DNA of 64,000 nucleotides from NCBI GenBank assembly GCA_033439795.1, contig JAUTDP010000011.1, positions 496,001 through 560,000 of the forward strand, written 5' to 3'. This stretch comes from Sordaria brevicollis. Taxonomy: Eukaryota > Ascomycota > Sordariomycetes > Sordariales > Sordariaceae. The notes under the pieces were generated by a model that did no database searches, was not told where the DNA came from, and saw only the letters and a list, made by a program, of their open reading frames with translations. Position 1 is the stretch's first letter. Each line of letters starts with the position of its first letter. A program made the position numbers and the translations under genes. This document shows positions 56,559 through 64,000 of this stretch, piece by piece.

Positions 56559-58828
56559 TTTGATGGATGTGTGTAAGAGATGTTGGTGTGGTTGTTAGGT
56601 GTAGTCGACGACGATTAGGTCCAAGATGGGATATTTGTTGGTGTTGTTGAGTGCGGAAGGTGGAAGAGAGAAAAGAAGTCGCGGTCCAAGTAGGTTTTGT
56701 TTGGCGGGGCAGGTGGGTGAAAGGTGAGAGCAGAGTGAAGGTCGAGCTGATTTGGGAAGAGGGTCGTGCAAGTTAAATTGTCGTCTGGTCCTTTCGAGAG
56801 TAAGACAAACGCAGGCTAGTGCCAAGGCAAGGGTAGGCTGGAGATGAAGATGGGAAGATGGAAAGGACTCGGACTGGGTGTAGCACCTCGTGCCTTCCTG
56901 TTTATAAAATTTACCACGGACAGTGAGTGACCAGAGGGAAGGAGCAGTGACGCCGACTCACGGAACGGGCCAGGGCAGCCACGGTTTGTGCCCACAACAG
57001 GAAACAACGAACAGTGTGCATTCTTTTTTTTTCCTTCTCGTCTGGTGAGCTCCATGTCGTTGGACCCGGGACTGGCTCCATCCAGGTCGACCAGGTTGCT
57101 CGGCTGTCCCACCAAACAAAAAGTGGAGAACGATCTTGGTGTTGTCATTCCCGCCGTCGTCTCCATCAGAGAAGCGAGCGACCCCATCGTTGTCCGGATG
57201 CAACCAGGGTACTACGACGTCGTCGGTCGTCCAGCAAGCACACACACCACACCCACAACCACAACCACAAACCACCCGCCGGAAGACCCCAGTTTCCACC
57301 TGATGGGACATGGTACCGGTGTAGAGTTTGGTACAAGACGGCATTCTCCATGTTCTGGGAGATCTTTCTTTGTTTGGACCTTTCAGATCTCGTTGCCCAG
57401 ATCCATTTCATCACACCCAGTACAAGCAAGACAAAGACATGGTCGATGCCCGATAGCATCATTGACAGCTGCCACATCCGAGCTGCCCTACCAGCTACCA
57501 GCTATCTTCACCAGCCACCAGCCCCGTGGATTCTTTTTCATCCCGAAGACATCAAGGACGAAGCCTAGATTCGGTGTGTATCTCCGTTCGCAATACGTCG
57601 AGAACCACTAGCAAGTTGTCGTTGTCTCTAGCACAGTAACAAATGAAATGGGCATTCGCCGGTGATAAGGTGACCAAGTGACGTTGCTTGCAGGGCCCAG
57701 GTCCAGGGCGGCCAGGTCGTCCAGGGCACGACTCCGGGCTGCCAAGGCCAGGGCCAGCATTGCAAGGAACTGAAAGTAAAAGGTTCGAAAAAGAAAAGAG
57801 AGAAAAAGAAGAAGAAGGAGAGCAAGCCACATTATGCACTGCAACTGGAAGCTTAGCTGGCAGAGAGGCACCACAGCTGGTTGCCCTGGTTGCGGTACCT
57901 ACCTCTACTGTCCCTGCTGTCACCAATATGCGCTGTGACCTAGGTATTTGCCCTTCAGAGCTCTCTTTGCTTTTCTGGGTTGATGGCTGGTGCGGTTATG
58001 TGTTGTGCCTGGCGAGCCAAGAAGGGGATGCCATGTTTTCTGTGTGCCTGTTCCTGGATTGGTACTTTTTGTTTTGATATTGAAGTTGGTACCGACGTTG
58101 GAGGGAAAGCAGAAAAAAAAGTTGGGTTGGGAATGTCATGGCACACGTCGCGGTCGACCGTTCATTCAATCAAAACTTCTCGGCAGGCAGACAAATCTGT
58201 TCCGAGAACCCGAGCAAGAGAGTCATTAGAGGCTTCTCAGCAAGGTTCGTTCCCGTTGTTTCAAAAACCGGCCATTTGCCGTGGTACGCAGGCGGATTGG
58301 TGAGATTTGGGGGCATTAAACCTGCCACCAGACTTGTTGCCCGTGTTCTCTCTCTTTCTCACTGGCTGCTGGCAGCTGGATGGAAGAAGGCGTGGAAGCA
58401 AGCAGAGAACTCGAAGAGGACAGTGAGAGAGCCTGTGACGGAAGAGGCTGGGTTTTCTGGCTGCCAAGCGGCCAAGCCCAGATTACCAGAGGCCGCTGCC
58501 CGATCGTACGGTACTTGCGTAAGCCATGGGCTCTGTATCTCTTGAGTGCGAGTCCTCTCGGAATCGCTGTCCCGAGTTGAGGAAACCCTTTCTTCTTGTC
58601 GATGAAGATCAGTTCGGAAAACTGGGAATGGCTTCTTGGATGCCCAGTTGAGGAAAATTGCGGTGTTGTCAGTGAGGTTTCATTGATGATGTTGCCCTGT
58701 GGAGAGATTGCCAAACCTTGTCGCTAGGGCCGTGGTCCAGCCAGAGTGACCCAGTTCGCTAGCCCGATTGCCAGAGAGGAATATGGCATTGTATGATTGG
58801 CCAATTTCGTCGAGATTTATCTGAAACC
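56559..58828. other. Intergenic, CFEM promoter side, up to the copia insertion
   Basis: There are frames up to about 200 codons on both strands, but they overlap antiparallel and show no domains. A CA/ACC-rich stretch lies at about 57,240-57,275 and an AGAAAAAG-rich stretch at about 57,786-57,815. The CFEM promoter must lie at the left end. Confidence 0.5.
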
Positions 58829-59022
58829 TGTCAGATTCCAGGGTGGTATTCTGGGCCAAAACAGTATAGACCAGTATACAGCTGGTTAGCACTGCCAGCC
58901 ACCCAGAAGGTCTTGGCAAATAAGGGATACCCCCAGCTCCCCCGACTAGAGCTCCAGAATCCTATTCTCCATAATTACACACAAATACACAGAATCAATC
59001 AATTCCCCTATATAATTTAATA
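58829..59022 (+). repeat. 5' LTR of copia copy B
   Basis: It is 194 bp, almost unmutated over the first 180 bp, and ends with RIP-altered AATTTAATA in place of AATCTGACA. Confidence 0.9.
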
Positions 59023-62000
59023 ATTAATAGTCTAATATACCTATTACTATTAATACCGATAATAATAATAATATTACTATTACTATTATAATATTTTCTT
59101 TAAAGCAAATTAATAAAATAATTAATAATAACCCTTTCTTTACCGATAACGATAATTAAATCCGTTAGGAGGAAATATTATAGATTAAATATAATCCTAA
59201 TATTATTAAAATTTAATTCCTAAGCGAAGTCGATATACTCCGCGAACCTCTCTACCCTAAACCTAATAATTTCCCTCTTAAACTAATTACCAAATTCCGT
59301 ATCGAAATAGTTAATAAAGAATTATATTTTTTTAAAACCGGTCTCCTTCGTATTATAATAAATAAGGTTGGAAAGACCGTCGAAGTTCCTTATTATTATT
59401 AAAACGATATTTTAATTAATAGGATCCTTACCGAAGAAGATTTAAATAGTTTCTAATTTTATTATAACGTTAAAATTATTTACCCCGATAAAAAGAAGGA
59501 TTAGTTAAAATTCGAAATTGGGGATAAGGTTATAAAAATTTAGATAAGATTTTTAATTAATTACGGACTTTAAAATTCGGTTATAAAGGAAGAATAGGAT
59601 ATTTAAATTTAATATAACCTTTTTAAATAAAGAATTTAATATAATATTATTAATAAGTTTATTAATACCCGTAAAGCCTATACCGATAATATTATAATCC
59701 TTCGAAAAGAATTAATTAATTTTAATATTTAATTTTAGAATTGGGCTATAATTATAAATAATAATATTATTAAAAGAATTAGAAAATATATAAATGCTAT
59801 ATCCTAATATAACGATTTCCGCGCTATTATTAAAATTATTTAACCTAATTACGCCGATATAATATAGAAATTTAATAATAAAATAGAAAATAATATATTA
59901 AAATATATAAAAATATACGAAAATTTTAAAAAGTAGGGTATAGATAGTCGCTATAATATTATAACCCCTGTAGGTAGAAATAATCGTAAAGCGTTTACTA
60001 TTAAAGTCGATAATTAAATTTATTATTGCGTTAATAATAATAATAAAATTAATAATTATTAAAAAATTAATAATAGGGACGTTCGTTAATAAGGTAGAAA
60101 TAAGAAATCTAAGGGTAATATAGGTAAATAAAAGTAAGCGTCGGATAATTCCGAAAATATATATAAGAAATAAAATTCGAAAAATAAGAAGGGTAAAGGT
60201 AAGGATTTCCCTATATATAAAATATACGAAAAAGGATTTTACTCTTTTAAAGAATATTAGTACGTAAATTTAAACGCTAAATTTAAAATTTTTAAATTAT
60301 ATCCCTCTATTACGCGAATTATTAAAGTTAATATTACGAAGGATATTAATTTAATTAAGAAAATTAAAGTTATTAAAGAGAAGGCTATTAAAACGGTAAA
60401 ATTTAAATTTACGTAATTCTTTAGGGAGGAGTGTAGGGTAGCTTTCTAAATCGGTAACGGAAATAAGCGAAAAGAATATCCCTTTAAAAATTCAATTATT
60501 CTAAATTCGGGGAGCTCTCTCTATATATTTAATAAAATTACTCGTTTTTATTATTTTCGTTATACCGATTTAAATAATTATTTATAAATAAATAATTCCC
60601 GTATTAAAATTTAAAGTTTTAGGGAGGTTAACGTCGTTATTAAAAATAAGAAAAGTAATTTAAAATTATAATTGAAAGAAGTTGCGTTTTGCCCTAATTT
60701 CGCTATTAATTTCGTTTCCCTTTTCCTATTACGAAGGCAAGGTTTTTACTAGGACTATCGACTTTTAAATAATTATTTAAAGAGAATTAATAGGTTATTC
60801 TTTTATTCCTTAAATATTATCCTTAATTAAACGGTCCTAGAATATTTACTTATATTATTTATTAAATTAATATTTATAGCGTAATAATATTAAATTAATT
60901 CCTATACGAAAAAACCGTTAATTTAAACCGTTAAAATATAATATTACCGATTCGGTTACTTTAGTCCTTAAATATTCGAATATTTATAAAACGTCGATAA
61001 AGTACGATTATAAAGCATTTTAATTAAGAAGAAGGACGCGGATAACGTAATTATAATAAATTTTAATTCGACCGAAGAACCTTCGAATAATCTCCCCTCT
61101 ATAATACTTTTAAAAAGGATACTAATAATCGAATATAATGCTTATACTATAATAAAAATACGACGTTAAATATAGCGAATCCTTCAAAATTATAAATATA
61201 AATTAGGGTAACGCTTTATAATAAATTTCCTCGAATTCGATAAAGGTATTAACGGATACCGATACTTTATACTTATTATTTATTAATAATTTAAATATAT
61301 ATAGGATTATTACCTTTCGAACCGGATATTTATTAATATTACTTCGATTTTATATAATTATATAAATATATTAATATATTAATATAATGTTAAGGTTAAA
61401 ACCTTCGAATATAATAATAAATTCAACCGAAGAGAAATACTAATTAAATTCGGAATAAGAAATATATTACTCGAACCCTTTACTCTTAATACCCAAAAAT
61501 AGAATAATAAAATAGAACGTTTAAGGGGTATAGTAAAATAACGATATAATATTATAAAAAATAATTTAAAATTTCCGATCGATTTATAATTAGAAATTAT
61601 ATATATAATAATTTATTTACTAAATTAATTACTTTGATACTTCTACAATTAGAAATCCCTATACGAATACTTTTATACTTATATTATTTAATAATATAAT
61701 TAATAAAAATTATAGTAATTAAATATTAATTACTTTCGAATATATAAGTGTAAAATATATTCTATAATAAATATAATATAAAAGAAAGAGAAACGTCGCT
61801 AAAAATATTTCCTTAAAGCGTAAATCGGCTACCTAATTAAATATAACGCTTCCTTAATATATTGTATATAAAACCCTATTATAAAGTAAATTATTTAAAT
61901 ACGTAATATAATATTTAACGAACGTGTTAAATTCTCCCCCGACGAAATTAATATTAAAGAGGATTTAGCAATTTTAAAAATAATAATTACCAAAGAATTC

Positions 62001-64000
62001 GTTAAAAAATTAAATAAAATAAATAAGTAGGACCCAAATTAAAGGGTGCTAGCAAATCCCTACCTAAAAGATACCGAGGTCGAACCTCTTTTAAATATAA
62101 TATTCGAAAAAAAAACCCTAAATTCCTAATAAGAAACCGCCTAAAAAATTAAAGCTAGGGATATTTACAAAATTATAGGACCGGATAAAATAATTATCGA
62201 TTTTATTATAGATTTATATTTAATACTATTAAATACCCCTCCTTCGTACGTAGTAGCCCTATATACGGGCGTTATATTAAATTAAATAATTAATAAACAC
62301 TTTCGAAAATTAGAATTATAAGAGAGTACTTTCTTAATAAAAAGATTATTATAATTAATAATAGAAATAATTATTAGAACGGTTATAAAGGTAGAAGTAT
62401 AATAATTATTAACTAAATACGGTAAATTAAATAATTTATACTACTATAACCTCCCGGGGGTATTAAAGAATTATTACGATTTCGAAAATTACCCTCTTAG
62501 CGAGAAGTTTCGTAAAGTAGAATAAGCCCACCTTAATAACTATAAGGATATAAGAATTTAAATTGAAATTAATTAAAATATCCTTCGTACTAAAGGGAAA
62601 TAGATTTTTAATTATATATAAGTATATATTTATAAATTTAATAAAAATAATACTTTAAATAAAGTTAAGGTTAAATTAATAATTTAAAAAGATTAATAAC
62701 GTAAAATAGGCGTTAATATTTATATTTCTACCCTAGCGGGAAGGTCCTTCCGAATTATTATCGTACTAATAATTCGTTTTAATATAGAACTTATTTAATA
62801 GGATATAATAAACGCTTTTATAAATGCTACGATCGATAAGGAGATTTATATACGTATATTATTAGGATATTAAATAAAAGGGAAAGTTTTTAAATTATTG
62901 AAAATATTCTATAGCCTCCGACGAACTCCTTTATTATAATAAAAGGAATTGAGCGGAACGTTTAAAAGTATAAGATTTAAAACTATTCCTAAAAATCTAT
63001 ATATTATAAAGAAGGAGAAAGTATTTATATTATATTATATTAATAATATCGTCTTTACCTATTTAAAGGAATATAAAGATTAAGTTAAAGAATATATTAA
63101 TTTATTATAATTAAAATACTAATTAACCGGTAGTGAAGAATTATAGTGGTTCTTAAATATTAAAATTATTTATAACCGTAAGGTAAAAAAAATTTAACTA
63201 TCTTAAGAAGCCTATATTGAGAAAATTAATAAATTATTAAAATCTATTTATAAACCTACTATAGTATTAATAAAATAATAAGAATTATTACCCTTTAATA
63301 AATTAGCCAATTATATTAAAATTAAAAACTATTAAATTAATATAGGTTCTATATTATACGCCGCTATTAATATACGATTAAATATAGTTTTTTTAATTAA
63401 TCGATTAATTTGTTTTAATTACAATCCCAATTTAAAATATTATAATACTAATAAAAAGGTTATTTATTACCTTTATATAACTAAGGATTAATACCTATAT
63501 TATAGAAGTAGTAACCGATTCGAAGTAATTTTAAACGCTTCGTTTACTAATAATAAAATAGATTGTAAAAGCTTTTAAGGATTTATAATTAAATTATACA
63601 ATAGATTTATTTATTAGGGTACTATTAAATAAACCGCCATTACGATATTAATAATAGAAATAGAATTTTACGTTATTAAAAAGGTTATTAAAAAAATACT
63701 ATTTATTAACCGATTTATTAAAGCTTTAAATATAAAGTTATTTAACGACCTTATCCCTATTATAAAATATAATAATTAGTAAATTATTAAAGTATTTATT
63801 AAGGAAATTCCTACCTTTATTATTAAGATGAGGTATATTAATATTTATCGATATTAGCTTCGAAAGGAGATTATCGAAAAGGAGACCCTAAAAATTAATT
63901 ATTTAGAAATAAAGGAGATGCCCGCAAATAGATTAACAAAGGTATTTAGAATATTAGAATATAGGAAATTTAAGGAGTTATTAAGGATATTTATAAAGTT
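58829..64000 (+). mobile_element. RIP-inactivated Ty1/copia LTR retrotransposon, copy B (cut by window end)
   Basis: It begins with TGTCAGATT and a 194-bp LTR matching copy A in reverse orientation. On the plus strand the reverse-transcriptase YVDD box survives as Y-I-N-N at 63,036-63,047. At about 63,535-63,680 the copia RNase H relic (K-x-T-A...E-x-E-F-Y) is readable. Stops occur throughout and CA/TG are nearly absent. By comparison with copy A the element should end near 64,375, outside the window. AAACC just before 58,829 is the expected left target duplication. Confidence 0.9.

Noticed and set aside
57000..57611. Plus-strand frames near 57 kb up to about 200 codons
   Set aside because: Antiparallel frames are equally open, there are no domains, and the region is the upstream side of the CFEM gene.

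Overview
The window looks like nuclear DNA of a filamentous ascomycete, most likely Neurospora or a close Sordariales relative. The reasons are short GT-AG introns (one with a perfect TACTAAC branch site), C/T-rich leaders, and blocks of retrotransposon sequence stripped of CA/TG dinucleotides in the way repeat-induced point mutation (RIP) does. Species cannot be proved from sequence alone.

Layout. About 1-2,160: the 3' part of a RIP-degraded Ty3/gypsy (chromovirus-type) element. 3,160-8,338: two minus-strand genes, a 2EXR-domain protein and a two-exon proline-rich/Ala-Gln-repeat protein. 8,339-26,907: 18.6 kb of normal base composition with no gene I can recognise; it holds a 348-bp pogo/Fot1-like MITE with TA target duplication (9,908-10,255), a perfect 38-bp inverted repeat flanked by 7-bp direct repeats (25,079-25,370), a hairpin beside a TATA box (19,567-19,602) and several recurring short motifs. 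26,908-32,454: a structurally complete 5,547-bp Ty1/copia element on the minus strand (194-bp LTRs, 5-bp target duplication GAAAT), destroyed by RIP. 32,455-58,828: a gene island with a CaMKK/Ssp1-type kinase, a short-chain dehydrogenase with a Glu/Lys-rich insert, the SUMO-activating subunit UBA2, a queuosine salvage protein, DNA polymerase delta subunit 4, a psq/CENP-B-type DNA-binding protein and a GPI-type CFEM protein. 58,829-64,000: a second copy of the same copia family on the plus strand, running off the window.

The genes do not form one pathway. They are mostly housekeeping functions (SUMO conjugation, DNA replication, tRNA modification, nutrient/calcium kinase signalling) plus a surface CFEM protein. 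UBA2/QNG1 and POLD4/psq-CENP-B are divergent pairs; QNG1/POLD4 and psq-CENP-B/CFEM are convergent. No CRISPR, operon, rRNA or tRNA was seen. The best candidates for something undescribed are the long gene-free block with its structured repeats, the MITE lying near a pogo-type DNA-binding gene, and the opposed copia pair whose RIP damage stops at the LTR edges.
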